NCBI GenBank assembly: GCA_016714565.1
Contig: JADKDM010000028.1
Span: 1 to 35,488 of the forward strand
DNA from: Candidatus Villigracilis propinquus
GTDB taxonomy: Bacteria; Chloroflexota; Anaerolineae; Anaerolineales; Villigracilaceae
DNA: 35,488 nucleotides
Reading direction: 5' to 3'
This document shows, piece by piece, positions 16,427 through 24,255 of this stretch. The notes below the pieces were generated by a model that did not search any database, had not been told where the DNA came from, and worked only from the letters and a program-made list of their open reading frames with translations. Both the position numbers and the translations under genes were made by a program. Each line of letters begins with the position of its first letter. Position 1 is the stretch's first letter.

Positions 16427-17498
16427 ATTCGTTGTCATCCACGCCGGTGGCTGCTAATTTGTCGGCTTCTTCGCGAGTGGAGAGTTCGTCAATGAACTGG
16501 TCGATGTCGCCATCCATGACTGCGGGAAGGTTGTAGCTGGAGTATCCAACGCGGTGGTCTGTAACGCGGTTTTGCGGATAGTTGTATGTGCGGATCTTTT
16601 CGGATCGGTCGCCGCTGCCAACCTGTGAGCGGCGGTCTGCTTCGAGTTCGGCCTGCCGCTTGGCGAGTTCGATATCATACAAACGCGCGCGCAAGATGCT
16701 GAGGGCACGCAATTTATTTTGAAGCTGCGAGCGTTCGTCCTGACAGGTGACGATCATGCCTGTGGGTTTGTGATACAGACGAACCGCGGTGGAGTTCTTT
16801 TGCACGTTCTGCCCGCCTGCGCCCGAGGAACGATAGACTTCGATCTCGATGTCGCTTTCGGGGATATCCACTTCAACATCGTCCACTTCAGCCAGCACGG
16901 TGACGGTGGCTGTGGAGGTGTGGATGCGTCCCTGTGATTCGGTGGCTGGCACACGCTGGACGCGATGCACGCCTGATTCATATTTCAATTTTGAATAGGC
17001 TTTGCCGCGCACTTCAAAGATGACTTCCTTGTAACCGCCCACGCCGATGGAACTTTCAGACATGATCTCGGTCTTCCACTTTTGGTCTTCGGCGTAGCGG
17101 GTGTACATGCGGAAAAGGTCAGACGCGAAAATGGCGGCTTCATCACCGCCTGCGCCTGCGCGAATTTCCACGATGACGTTCTTGTCGTCGCGCGGGTCTT
17201 TGGGGACGAGCAGACCTTTGATCTGCTTTTCGAGGACTTCGATCTTCGGAGTGAGGTCGTCCACGTCTGCTTTGGCGAGGGCGATCAATTCCGCATCGTT
17301 TTCGTTGATGATGATATGCCTGGCTTCTTCAAGGCTTTTCATTGCCTGACGATATTCCCGCGCCTTCATAATGAGAGGTTCGAGATCCACACGTTCCTTG
17401 TTGATCTCACCGGCGCGTTGATAGTCGCTGCCTACCACCAGCAGTTCCTCGCCAAGTTGGTCAAATCTTTCTTCAATTGCCTGTAATTTGTCGAGCAT
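16425..17498 (-). CDS. prfA: peptide chain release factor 1
   Basis: A 357-residue class I release factor, which reads UAA and UAG in the ribosomal A site and triggers peptide release. The GGQ motif is G228-Q230 in SSGAGGQNVQKNS. The codon-recognition segment reads RVPATESQGRIHTSTATV, with the PAT tripeptide of RF1 (RF2 has SPF). The length equals bacterial RF1. GGAAG lies 4 bp before the ATG at 17498. It is the first gene of the prfA-prmC-HD-GYP-tsaC series, although a strong terminator follows it immediately. Confidence 0.96.
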   Translation of the reverse strand: MLDKLQAIEERFDQLGEELLVVGSDYQRAGEINKERVDLEPLIMKAREYRQAMKSLEEARHIIINENDAELIALAKADVDDLTPKIEVLEKQIKGLLVPKDPRDDKNVIVEIRAGAGGDEAAIFASDLFRMYTRYAEDQKWKTEIMSESSIGVGGYKEVIFEVRGKAYSKLKYESGVHRVQRVPATESQGRIHTSTATVTVLAEVDDVEVDIPESDIEIEVYRSSGAGGQNVQKNSTAVRLYHKPTGMIVTCQDERSQLQNKLRALSILRARLYDIELAKRQAELEADRRSQVGSGDRSEKIRTYNYPQNRVTDHRVGYSSYNLPAVMDGDIDQFIDELSTREEADKLAATGVDDNE

Positions 17499-17536
17499 GT
17501 TACTTCCTTATGTTTGCGTAAGCCGGGCAAGCCCTA

Positions 17537-17564
17537 CTAAGCGCCAAAACGTTCTCGCAATGAC
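17537..17564. repeat. solo end of the 3659-3759 palindromic repeat
   Basis: 24 of 28 bases match 3731-3758, including CTCGCAATGAC at the end. The other arm is absent here, so this is a decayed or truncated copy. Confidence 0.65.
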
Positions 17565-17588
17565 ATTTTTACATTTTTGCGAAATAAA

Positions 17589-17610
17589 GCGCGGCTCCAA
17601 AGGGCCGCGC
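17589..17610 (-). terminator. terminator of the uvrC-response regulator-small ORF group
   Basis: Arms GCGCGGC and GCCGCGC around a short loop; on the minus strand TTTATTT follows. It lies 26 bp after the stop codon of the 49-aa ORF. Confidence 0.75.
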
Positions 17611-17636
17611 GAGCAGGATTATACCATTTGACTACG

Positions 17637-17786
17637 TTAGTAATTTGCTACGGCGGAAAGCACCATCGACAGGATCAAAATAATGGCGAACGCGGCAAAG
17701 AATATCTGCGCGGCCCTGTTTTGATTGGGTGCTTTTGTTTCTGCTGGTTTAATTTGTTTCTTGTTTTTTGAATTTTTTGCTGCCAT
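17637..17786 (-). CDS. 49-aa single-pass membrane peptide
   Basis: A short ORF starting MAAKNSKNKKQIKPAETKAP, with a basic N-terminal half and one hydrophobic helix (about residues 28-46, QIFFAAFAIILILSMVLSAV) near the C-terminus. That tail-anchored layout looks like a real membrane peptide. It begins 10 bp after the CheY-like gene, with no strong ribosome binding site, and is followed by a terminator. I do not recognise the family; SecE-like or photosystem-like small subunits would look alike, so no function is given. Confidence 0.6.
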   Translation of the reverse strand: MAAKNSKNKKQIKPAETKAPNQNRAAQIFFAAFAIILILSMVLSAVANY

Positions 17787-17796
17787 TTTTCAGTAC

Positions 17797-18177
17797 TCAC
17801 TTTTTTATATGGTTGTAAAAGGCCTGGGACATCACCTTTTCAAGTTCGTCAATTGTAACAGGCTTCATCACGTAGCCGTCTGCGCCAAGCTTCAAGGCTT
17901 TGTCCACCATCACATCTGCGGCTTCGGAGGAAAGCATGATGACGGGGAGGTCCTTCCACTCTTTGCGGCGGCGCAGGAACTCTAGCATGTCCAGTCCTGA
18001 TACTTCGGGCATATTGATGTCGAGGATCATCAATTCAGGGGTTCCACCTGCCAGCAACGCCTGTGCGGCTACGCGTGAATTGAAAAAATACCTTGTGTTG
18101 CAATCGAGCAGTTTGAGCATTAAGCTGACTGCACGTCCCATTTCTTCATCGTCGTCTACGATCCAGATTTCTTTCAT
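17797..18177 (-). CDS. CheY-like response regulator (receiver domain only)
   Basis: A 126-residue stand-alone receiver domain. Acidic pocket D8-D10 in IVDDDEE, phosphoacceptor D53 in MILDINMPEVSG, the switch Ser in IMLSSEA, and the conserved Lys in GYVMKPVTIDE are all present. With no output domain it probably acts through protein contacts. The ATG overlaps the uvrC stop codon (ATGA), so it is translated with uvrC. No partner kinase is adjacent except the histidine kinase upstream of uvrC; a link to it is speculation. Confidence 0.9.
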   Translation of the reverse strand: MKEIWIVDDDEEMGRAVSLMLKLLDCNTRYFFNSRVAAQALLAGGTPELMILDINMPEVSGLDMLEFLRRRKEWKDLPVIMLSSEAADVMVDKALKLGADGYVMKPVTIDELEKVMSQAFYNHIKK

Positions 18178-20045
18178 TCCAGGTGTGCCTTAACGCTTTC
18201 CGCCGCGGATTCGTTCATGCCTTTTACCGCAGCCAACTCTTCGATGCTCGCTTCTCTAATCTTATCCATAGAACCGAAATGTTTCAAGAGTGCTTTTCGG
18301 CGGTTGGGTCCAATGCCAGGGATGGAATCCAGCTGCGATGCCAGACCCAGCTTCGAGCGCTTTTTTCGATGCGCAGTAATCCCGTAGCGGTGCGCCTCGT
18401 CACGGATGCGCTGCACGAGGTACAGTCCCTGCGAATGACGGGACAATATCAGCGGCTGGCTGTTATGTGGGAAGAAGATTTCCTCCTCCTGCTTTGCGAG
18501 CCCCACCACGGGAACTTTATCAAATAACTCAAACTGCTCGAGGACTTTGACAACGCGACTTAACTGTCCCTTGCCGCCGTCGATGATGATGAGGTCGGGC
18601 AAAAAGGAAAAGGACGCATCAGGCTTGGATCCTGGGCCTGACTCTGTTTCCTGTGAGCCTTTCCAACGCCTGAAACGACGGGTGAGCATTTCTTCCATCG
18701 AGGCAAAGTCATCGGGCTTGCCAATGCTTGTGCTGTCGATGTTGAATTTGCGATACAGCTTTTTGGACGGCACGCCCTGCTCGAACACGATCATCGCGCC
18801 GATGGTTGCCACGCCCTGCGTGTGACTGACGTCATAACATTCGATACGGTTAGGCGGCGAGGATAATTTCAATTCGTTCTGTAATTCGCTGAGAGCGGTT
18901 TCCTGCTTGTGGGCATCTGCCTGCCATTGGGCACGCAACGCCTGTAGGGTTTCAGATGCATTCTCAGCGGCCATCTGCACCAGATCGCGCGATTGACCAT
19001 CCTTCGGCACGAGCAATTCCACTTTTCTGCCGCCGCGTTTCGAGCGCAGCCATTGCGAAATGATGACACGCTCTTCAATTTCCTGCGGCAGCATAACCTG
19101 CTCAGGGATGTTCGCAGCCTCGGTATAAAACTGTTTGACGAATTCCGACATCACCTCGGTATCGGCTGTGTCTTCCGTCCCTTCGAGGATGAAGTATTCG
19201 CGTCCGATCAACTTGCCGCCACGGATGAAGAAGATCTGCACACAGGCTTCCCCGTCTGTGCGTGCCATCGCCAGCACATCCGAGTCCAGATAATCTGTGC
19301 CGAAGATAACTTTCTGCCGCTCAATGATCGATTGAATGGCTTTCAACTGGTCGCGCAAGGCGGCGGCTTTTTCAAAGCGCATCTCGTCCGCTGCTTTTTG
19401 CATTTCATTTTGCATGCGCGTGACGATCTCATCGCTATGCCCGCCAAGAAATTCCATCAGGTCAGAGATCATTTGGCGATAGCCCGCCTGTGAGACGGCT
19501 CCAATGCAGGGCGCATTACAAAGTTTGATATCGTAATAAAGGCAGGCACGTTTGTCCTGTCCTGTGATCTCGCGGTCACATGTCAAATAGGGGAATATCT
19601 TGCGCAGCACTTCCAGCGTTTGATAGACCGCCCACGCCGAAGTGTACGGCCCGAAATAACGCGAACCATCCTCCACCATTTGGCGGGTGACGGTGATCTT
19701 CGGGAACGGCTCACCCCAACTGATTTTTATGTACGGGTAGCGCTTGTCATCTTTGAGGCGGATGTTGTATTTGGGGCGGTGCTTCTTGATGAGGTTCATC
19801 TCAAGGATGAGCGCCTCAAGTTCCGAACCCACCACGATCCACTCGATGTCCGCAATATCGCGCACCAATCGGCGGGTCTTTGCATCGTGGCTCGAATCCG
19901 CGTGGAAATACGACCGCACACGGTTCTTCAAGCTGATGGCTTTGCCGACGTAAATGATCGTCCCCTCGGCATTGTGGTAGATATAACAGCCTGGCTTGGC
20001 AGGCAGGGTGGCAAGAATGCCCTGGAGTTTTTCAGAGATTTCCAT
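18174..20045 (-). CDS. uvrC: excinuclease ABC subunit C
   Basis: A 623-residue UvrC, which makes both incisions around DNA lesions in nucleotide excision repair with UvrA and UvrB. The order is a GIY-YIG nuclease domain (about 10-95: GCYIYHNAEGTIIYVGKAI), a cysteine-containing linker (CLYYDIKLCNAPC), a UVR domain (about 200-235), an RNase H-like C-terminal nuclease (CYDVSHTQGVATIGAMIVFE, DLIIIDGGKGQL) and a C-terminal helix-hairpin-helix pair (SIPGIGPNRRKALL, AVKGMNESAAES). I chose the ATG at 20045 over a TTG nine bases upstream. It lies 30 bp after the histidine kinase gene, in the same direction. Confidence 0.96.
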   Translation of the reverse strand: MEISEKLQGILATLPAKPGCYIYHNAEGTIIYVGKAISLKNRVRSYFHADSSHDAKTRRLVRDIADIEWIVVGSELEALILEMNLIKKHRPKYNIRLKDDKRYPYIKISWGEPFPKITVTRQMVEDGSRYFGPYTSAWAVYQTLEVLRKIFPYLTCDREITGQDKRACLYYDIKLCNAPCIGAVSQAGYRQMISDLMEFLGGHSDEIVTRMQNEMQKAADEMRFEKAAALRDQLKAIQSIIERQKVIFGTDYLDSDVLAMARTDGEACVQIFFIRGGKLIGREYFILEGTEDTADTEVMSEFVKQFYTEAANIPEQVMLPQEIEERVIISQWLRSKRGGRKVELLVPKDGQSRDLVQMAAENASETLQALRAQWQADAHKQETALSELQNELKLSSPPNRIECYDVSHTQGVATIGAMIVFEQGVPSKKLYRKFNIDSTSIGKPDDFASMEEMLTRRFRRWKGSQETESGPGSKPDASFSFLPDLIIIDGGKGQLSRVVKVLEQFELFDKVPVVGLAKQEEEIFFPHNSQPLILSRHSQGLYLVQRIRDEAHRYGITAHRKKRSKLGLASQLDSIPGIGPNRRKALLKHFGSMDKIREASIEELAAVKGMNESAAESVKAHLE

Positions 20046-20075
20046 TGGCGGCAATTCTACCGCTTGTTTATGAAA

Positions 20076-21191
20076 TTAGGAAATTTGTTCTGGCAACTCA
20101 ATCATAAAACTTGTGCCTTTGCCCACTTCGCTCTGCGCTTCAATTGTCCCGCTGTGCGCCTGAATTAATTGCTTTGCGATGGCAAGGCCCAACCCGCTAT
20201 TCACTCGTCCGCTGCGCGATTTATCGCCGCGCCAGAATCTGTCAAAGATAAATGGAAGATTTTCGGATGGAATTCCCACGCCTGTATCATTGACCTTGAT
20301 CCGCACGCCTCTTACTTCGCCGACAATTGATTCTGCTTCGAGTGAAATTTTCCCGCCGCTGGATGTGTGTCGCAGCGCGTTGGAGATGAGGTTCGAGAGC
20401 ACTTGATTTAACCTGTCGTAATCCGCGGTGATTTCCTGAGATGGGTCACTGACATGCGTTTGCAGGTCAATGCCATCGGACGCGGCTTGGGAGGAAAAGC
20501 TTGAGGTGAGATCCTGCATCAGGTCAGCAAGCAGGAAGCGGGTAGGGTGAAGCGGAAGTTGTCCCGTTTCAGCAAGGGACAGAGTCTGCAAGTCATTCAC
20601 GAGGCGCGCGAGCAGTTTGGTCTCATCCAATGTGTTATTGATGTGTTCAGTTGTTGGCTCGTACACGCCATCGATCACGCCTTCAAGATTGCCTTGAATA
20701 ATGTGCAGTGGCGTGCGGAGTTCATGCGCGATATCGGCGGTGAGGTTGCGGCGCTGCTGGTTGGCGCGCTCAAGCTCTTCAAGCATTTTGTTGAAGCGCT
20801 TGATCAACTCGCTGAACATGTCTGATTTGTCTTCCGATACCCTCACAGACAGATTGCCTTCTGCAACGGAATCAATGGCGTTGAATATTTCTCCAAGCGG
20901 TTGACCGAAGCGGGTATATAGATTGAATATAGTGAACACTGCGAGGATAAGCACTGCAAACGGCGCGCCGCATACGAGGATCCAAATGTTTCTAATACCA
21001 GAGAATTCTGAAAAAGCCCAATACAAAATGGCAGCGGTGCCGCCAATAAAAATCGAAATAAAGCTGAAGAAGAAAATTGCAAATGGAAAGAATCGACGAC
21101 CACCGCCGCGCCAGCGACGACGGAAGTGGGGTGGTGGGTGTGGGGAGGACTTTGCATGAGGGTTGTGGGGTAATTGATTATTAAGGTCAAT
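20076..21191 (-). CDS. membrane histidine kinase, start codon non-canonical or lost
   Basis: A HisKA-type kinase paired with the OmpR-type regulator next to it. Two membrane helices (PFAIFFFSFISIFIGGTAAI and IWILVCGAPFAVLILAVFTI), a HAMP domain, the H box with H156 (DIAHELRTPLH, numbering from 21191), then N, G1 (NDTGVGIP), F and G2 (SGLGLAIA) boxes are complete. The frame has no ATG or GTG before the first helix; the only TTG (21026) would remove that helix. ATT at 21189-21191 has AAAGG 9 bp upstream and is the best start in this frame. Alternatively one base is missing after the ATG at 21157. About 371 residues on the first reading. Confidence 0.85.
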   Translation of the reverse strand: MDLNNQLPHNPHAKSSPHPPPHFRRRWRGGGRRFFPFAIFFFSFISIFIGGTAAILYWAFSEFSGIRNIWILVCGAPFAVLILAVFTIFNLYTRFGQPLGEIFNAIDSVAEGNLSVRVSEDKSDMFSELIKRFNKMLEELERANQQRRNLTADIAHELRTPLHIIQGNLEGVIDGVYEPTTEHINNTLDETKLLARLVNDLQTLSLAETGQLPLHPTRFLLADLMQDLTSSFSSQAASDGIDLQTHVSDPSQEITADYDRLNQVLSNLISNALRHTSSGGKISLEAESIVGEVRGVRIKVNDTGVGIPSENLPFIFDRFWRGDKSRSGRVNSGLGLAIAKQLIQAHSGTIEAQSEVGKGTSFMIELPEQIS

Positions 21192-21205
21192 TACCAGTTA
21201 CCTTT

Positions 21206-21874
21206 CTAAAAACGATAGCCGATGCCGTACACGGTTTCGATGATGGGCGCGCCGGATTCGGCTTCCAGTTTTTTGCGGAGATTCTTGATGTGCGAGTCTA
21301 CGCTGCGGTCAATGCTGGATGCGGCTCCGTGCAGGTCTTCGAGCAATTGCTCGCGGGTGAGGGTTTGGCCAGGGCGGCTGGCAAGGATGAAAAGCAATTT
21401 GAATTCGTTCGGCGTGAGCTTGACGGGTGTGCCGTTGAATGTGACTGAATATTTTTCCGCGTCGATCTCGAGTCCGCCGATGCGAATGATGGATGGAGGC
21501 TTGACTTCACCTTTGGATCGGCGGAGCAAAGCACGCACGCGGGCGACGAGCGCACGCGGAGAAAACGGCTTTGTGATGTAATCGTCTGCGCCGATCTCGA
21601 GGCCAGTGACCTGATCCACTTCTTCGGCGAGGGCGGTGAGCATGATGATGGGCACGTCACTTTCGCGGCGCAGGATCTTGCAGACTTCGCGTCCGTCAAT
21701 GTTGGGGAGCATCAGGTCAAGGACGATGAGATCTGGTTTTTCGCGGCGGGCAGTTGTCAGCGCGGATTGACCGTCTCCTGCGGTGAGGACGCGGTAGCCG
21801 TTCTTTTCCAGATAATCACGCGCTAGGCGGGCGATCTTGGGTTCATCATCAACTACGAGGATAAGTTCTGGCAT
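21206..21874 (-). CDS. OmpR/PhoB-family response regulator
   Basis: A 222-residue two-domain regulator. The receiver domain has DD at 9-10, phosphoacceptor D53 (LIVLDLMLPNIDG), a switch Thr in MLTALAE and Lys in YITKPFSPR. The C-terminal winged helix is typical of OmpR/PhoB proteins (LTPNEFKLLFILASRPGQTLTREQLLE, then RSVDSHIKNLRKKL and VYGIGYRF). The kinase gene follows 14 bp after the stop. Members bind direct repeats spaced 11 bp apart; such repeats are found upstream of this operon and of the MDR oxidoreductase gene, making it the leading candidate to bind them. Confidence 0.94.
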   Translation of the reverse strand: MPELILVVDDEPKIARLARDYLEKNGYRVLTAGDGQSALTTARREKPDLIVLDLMLPNIDGREVCKILRRESDVPIIMLTALAEEVDQVTGLEIGADDYITKPFSPRALVARVRALLRRSKGEVKPPSIIRIGGLEIDAEKYSVTFNGTPVKLTPNEFKLLFILASRPGQTLTREQLLEDLHGAASSIDRSVDSHIKNLRKKLEAESGAPIIETVYGIGYRF

Positions 21875-21909
21875 GGGGGAAGTATAAGGGATGAGGGATG
21901 AAAGTGGAA
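21875..21909 (-). promoter_or_regulatory. possible leaderless promoter of the response regulator gene
   Basis: TATACT (minus strand, 21881-21886) ends 6 bp before the ATG, separated by TCCCCC, with no Shine-Dalgarno sequence. This fits transcription starting at the start codon. The -35 region (TTCCAC-like) is weak. Confidence 0.45.
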
Positions 21910-21915
21910 AGTGGT

Positions 21916-21972
21916 AGAGGAAAGAAGAAAGAGGAAAGAAGAATAAAAAATGGATTCTTTCTTCTTTCCTCT
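21916..21972. repeat. purine-strand inverted repeat, 16-bp perfect arms
   Basis: AGAGGAAAGAAGAAAG (21916-21931) and CTTTCTTCTTTCCTCT (21957-21972) are perfect inverted repeats. The stem is a purine/pyrimidine tract with an additional internal GAGGAAAGAAG copy. It lies between the His-rich gene and the response regulator and may act as a terminator or attenuator. Confidence 0.75.
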
Positions 21973-21988
21973 TTTCTTTTAGCTCACC

Positions 21989-22462
21989 TTATTCTTTTTT
22001 GTCTGCTTCACCTTCAGCAGGCTGCTCACCATGCGCACGCTTGTGCCATTCGTTGAACATGGGCGGGACGTTGCCTTCCCAGTCCTTGCCCCAGGGGCCG
22101 TGATGTCCGTGGTGTCCCCAGCCGTGTCGCATTCTGCGGAAGAAGATCATTTTCATGAAGCCGAAGAAGAAAAACAGGAAGAAGATGGAGCCACAAATGG
22201 CGCCGAACGGGAAGAAGCCAAAGTGACCATGTCCGCGCATGCCATAGCCATAGCCGTAGGGCGCGTAGCCGTGACCGTACATCATCGGTGGAACAGCCTG
22301 TCCGTCTTCGGCAGCTTTTTCAATGGCGGTTGCAACTGCGGGAGCCTGCATCACTCCGCGGGCTTCTCCAGCTTTGAAACTGAATGCCGCTGCGCCTGCG
22401 ATCAGCCCGAGTACGAGCAAGAGACCGAGGACGCGAAACAAAATAAATGGACCTTTTTTCAT
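21989..22462 (-). CDS. His/Gly-rich two-helix membrane protein, unknown function
   Basis: A 157-residue protein with two membrane helices (about 7-28, FILFRVLGLLLVLGLIAGAA, and 84-108, FFPFGAICGSIFFLFFFFGF). Between them lies a Tyr/Gly/His-rich loop (MYGHGYAPYGYGYGMRGHGH), and the tail contains HGWGHHGHHGPWG. Clusters of His suggest metal binding, which is not shown. It precedes the response regulator and kinase on the same strand and its promoter carries the 11-bp-phased boxes, so it may be a target or accessory sensor of that system. I do not recognise a named family. Confidence 0.7.
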   Translation of the reverse strand: MKKGPFILFRVLGLLLVLGLIAGAAAFSFKAGEARGVMQAPAVATAIEKAAEDGQAVPPMMYGHGYAPYGYGYGMRGHGHFGFFPFGAICGSIFFLFFFFGFMKMIFFRRMRHGWGHHGHHGPWGKDWEGNVPPMFNEWHKRAHGEQPAEGEADKKE

Positions 22463-22510
22463 TTTTTATCTCCAATAGATTGAATTGATTTGGTTCGTTC
22501 TTACACCCCA

Positions 22511-22564
22511 AATGTATCAATCCATTGTGGAGGAATTGTGGACGGGTGGGTGAGAGATTGTGGA
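22511..22564 (-). promoter_or_regulatory. triple TTGTGGA box and -10 of the His-rich/two-component operon
   Basis: On the plus strand TTGTGGA occurs at 22525-22531, 22536-22542 and 22558-22564, at spacings of exactly 11 and 22 bp. Read in the gene direction these are TCCACAA boxes. Eight bp after the nearest box is TACATT (22511-22516), a -10-like hexamer, about 50 bp from the start codon. The box therefore takes the -35 place, as for PhoB-type activated promoters. Confidence 0.75.
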
Positions 22565-22624
22565 GGTTATGTAAGCGAAGTATTAGATGTGATCTTCTCA
22601 AATATTGCCGAATGATTAGGCTGT

Positions 22625-24175
22625 TTAACGTTCATGGTCAGGCTCAAGCACTTGGACGTTTTGCCCTGCATATTTTTCGTATAGATCACTGCGCCGTTCT
22701 CTCCATGCGTCGAGTCCACCACGCAGGTTGGTGATGCGCTTAAAACCTTTCGATTTCAAGTAATAGGAGATCATCACCGAAAGTCCGCCTCCCGGGCAGT
22801 ACACGACAATTTGCTTATCGCGGGGGAGTTGATTCAAATAGCGCTCCACATATAACGGGTTGACCTCATGAGCGTTCGGCAATCCCTTGAACCGTTTCCT
22901 ATCATCGGACGGGCGCACATCGAGGATATAGGTATCTTTACTAAAAAGGATCGTCTCGTTCAGTTGAGCTGGAGCGAGCATATTTACGAATGAAATCCGC
23001 CCTGTGAAGTAATCCCGAACTACTTGTGTCATGTATTGAATGTCTCGCGCCGTGGTATCGTGCCCAAGACTGATTCGAATCGTCTCACGCGCGGCTTGAT
23101 CGGATAGACCGATCGCTTTCAAAACATGCGAGGGCGCATCGTCGCCCGTGCTGCAAGCCGAACCGGCAGAGACGGAAATCCCGCGATAATCCAACATGCC
23201 CATCAGCCCGGCATTTTCCACGCCAGGGAATGAAATGCTGAGCGTATTTGGCAGACATTCTGAATCTGCTTCCGGTGAATTGACGACACAATCTGGCTTG
23301 ATTTCCTTGAGGCGCTGAATTAACTGTCCTTTCAATGCGCGGACTTGCCCGGCATGTGCCAGGATTTTGTCCACTTGCTGACAGGCAGCGCCAAAACCGA
23401 CGATATTGTGGATGCTTTCCGTCCCGGCCCGCAATCCGCTTTCCTGATGCCCGCCATGCAGGAATGGCGTAAAGGGACTGCCTTGTTTGACGTACAAAGC
23501 GCCAATGCCCTTTGGACCATACAGTTTGTGTGCCGAAAAAGAAGCGTAATCAACGTCCCATGCGTGGACGTCGATCGGTATCTTCCCCAATGCTTGCACG
23601 CAATCTGTCAGTACCAGTGCTCCGTGCTTTCTGGCGACCTTTGTCACCGCCTTGATATCTTGAATCACGCCGGTTTCATTATTGGCTAAGATGCAGCAGA
23701 CCAGAAAGGTATCTTCGTCCACCAGCTTTTCCAATTCAGCGAGCAGCACGCGACCTTTGTCATCCACTGGGCAAAATTCGACAACCACACCCTGAGCTTC
23801 CAAATGCGCCAATGTATTCGTCACAGAAGGATGTTCGATCGGCGTGGAAATGATCTTTTTCTTTTGCGGGTAAAAGTGCGCGGCAACTGATTTGAGCACA
23901 GCATTATTTGATTCGGTTGCACAGGCTGTGAAAATGACCTCGGAGACGTCAGCATGAATGGCGTTTGCCACATCCTGTCGGGCGTCTTCCAATAGCCCTG
24001 CTGATTTTCTGCCAATGCCATAAAATGACGAAGGATTTCCATAATGATATTTCAACGCCTGTTTCATTTTTTTGAGCACATGCTCACTGACGGGTGTCGT
24101 CGCATTGTGGTCAAGGTAGACCTGCCGGTTAAAGCGGATAAGGTGTTTTGCAAATTCAAAGTATTTGAGTTCCAT
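22625..24175 (-). CDS. cysteine desulfurase fused to a rhodanese domain
   Basis: A 516-residue fusion. Residues 1-390 are an IscS/NifS-type PLP enzyme that removes sulfur from cysteine: YLDHNATTPVSE, PLP lysine K217 in SAHKLYGPKG, and the sulfur-accepting C341 in GSACSTGDDAPS. Residues about 415-500 are a rhodanese (sulfurtransferase) domain with C460 in VVYCPGGGLS and the CDC25-like loop intact. Direct passing of the persulfide from one domain to the other is an attractive inference. GGAGA lies 6 bp before the ATG. No isc/suf scaffold gene is nearby, so the acceptor (Fe-S cluster, tRNA thiolation or other) is unknown. Confidence 0.92.
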   Translation of the reverse strand: MELKYFEFAKHLIRFNRQVYLDHNATTPVSEHVLKKMKQALKYHYGNPSSFYGIGRKSAGLLEDARQDVANAIHADVSEVIFTACATESNNAVLKSVAAHFYPQKKKIISTPIEHPSVTNTLAHLEAQGVVVEFCPVDDKGRVLLAELEKLVDEDTFLVCCILANNETGVIQDIKAVTKVARKHGALVLTDCVQALGKIPIDVHAWDVDYASFSAHKLYGPKGIGALYVKQGSPFTPFLHGGHQESGLRAGTESIHNIVGFGAACQQVDKILAHAGQVRALKGQLIQRLKEIKPDCVVNSPEADSECLPNTLSISFPGVENAGLMGMLDYRGISVSAGSACSTGDDAPSHVLKAIGLSDQAARETIRISLGHDTTARDIQYMTQVVRDYFTGRISFVNMLAPAQLNETILFSKDTYILDVRPSDDRKRFKGLPNAHEVNPLYVERYLNQLPRDKQIVVYCPGGGLSVMISYYLKSKGFKRITNLRGGLDAWRERRSDLYEKYAGQNVQVLEPDHER

Positions 24176-24255
24176 TGGGTCTCCTGCATAAAATGTGATA
24201 TGGCGTACTCCCAGTATACGTTGTTCCGGAGTAATTGTTGCAATGCTCTATTTGT

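Noticed and set aside
20843..21190. 115-codon minus-strand ORF starting with MTLIINYPTT
   Set aside because: It overlaps the kinase's membrane region in another frame. Only its internal ATG at 21157 is of interest, as a possible kinase start after a one-base correction.
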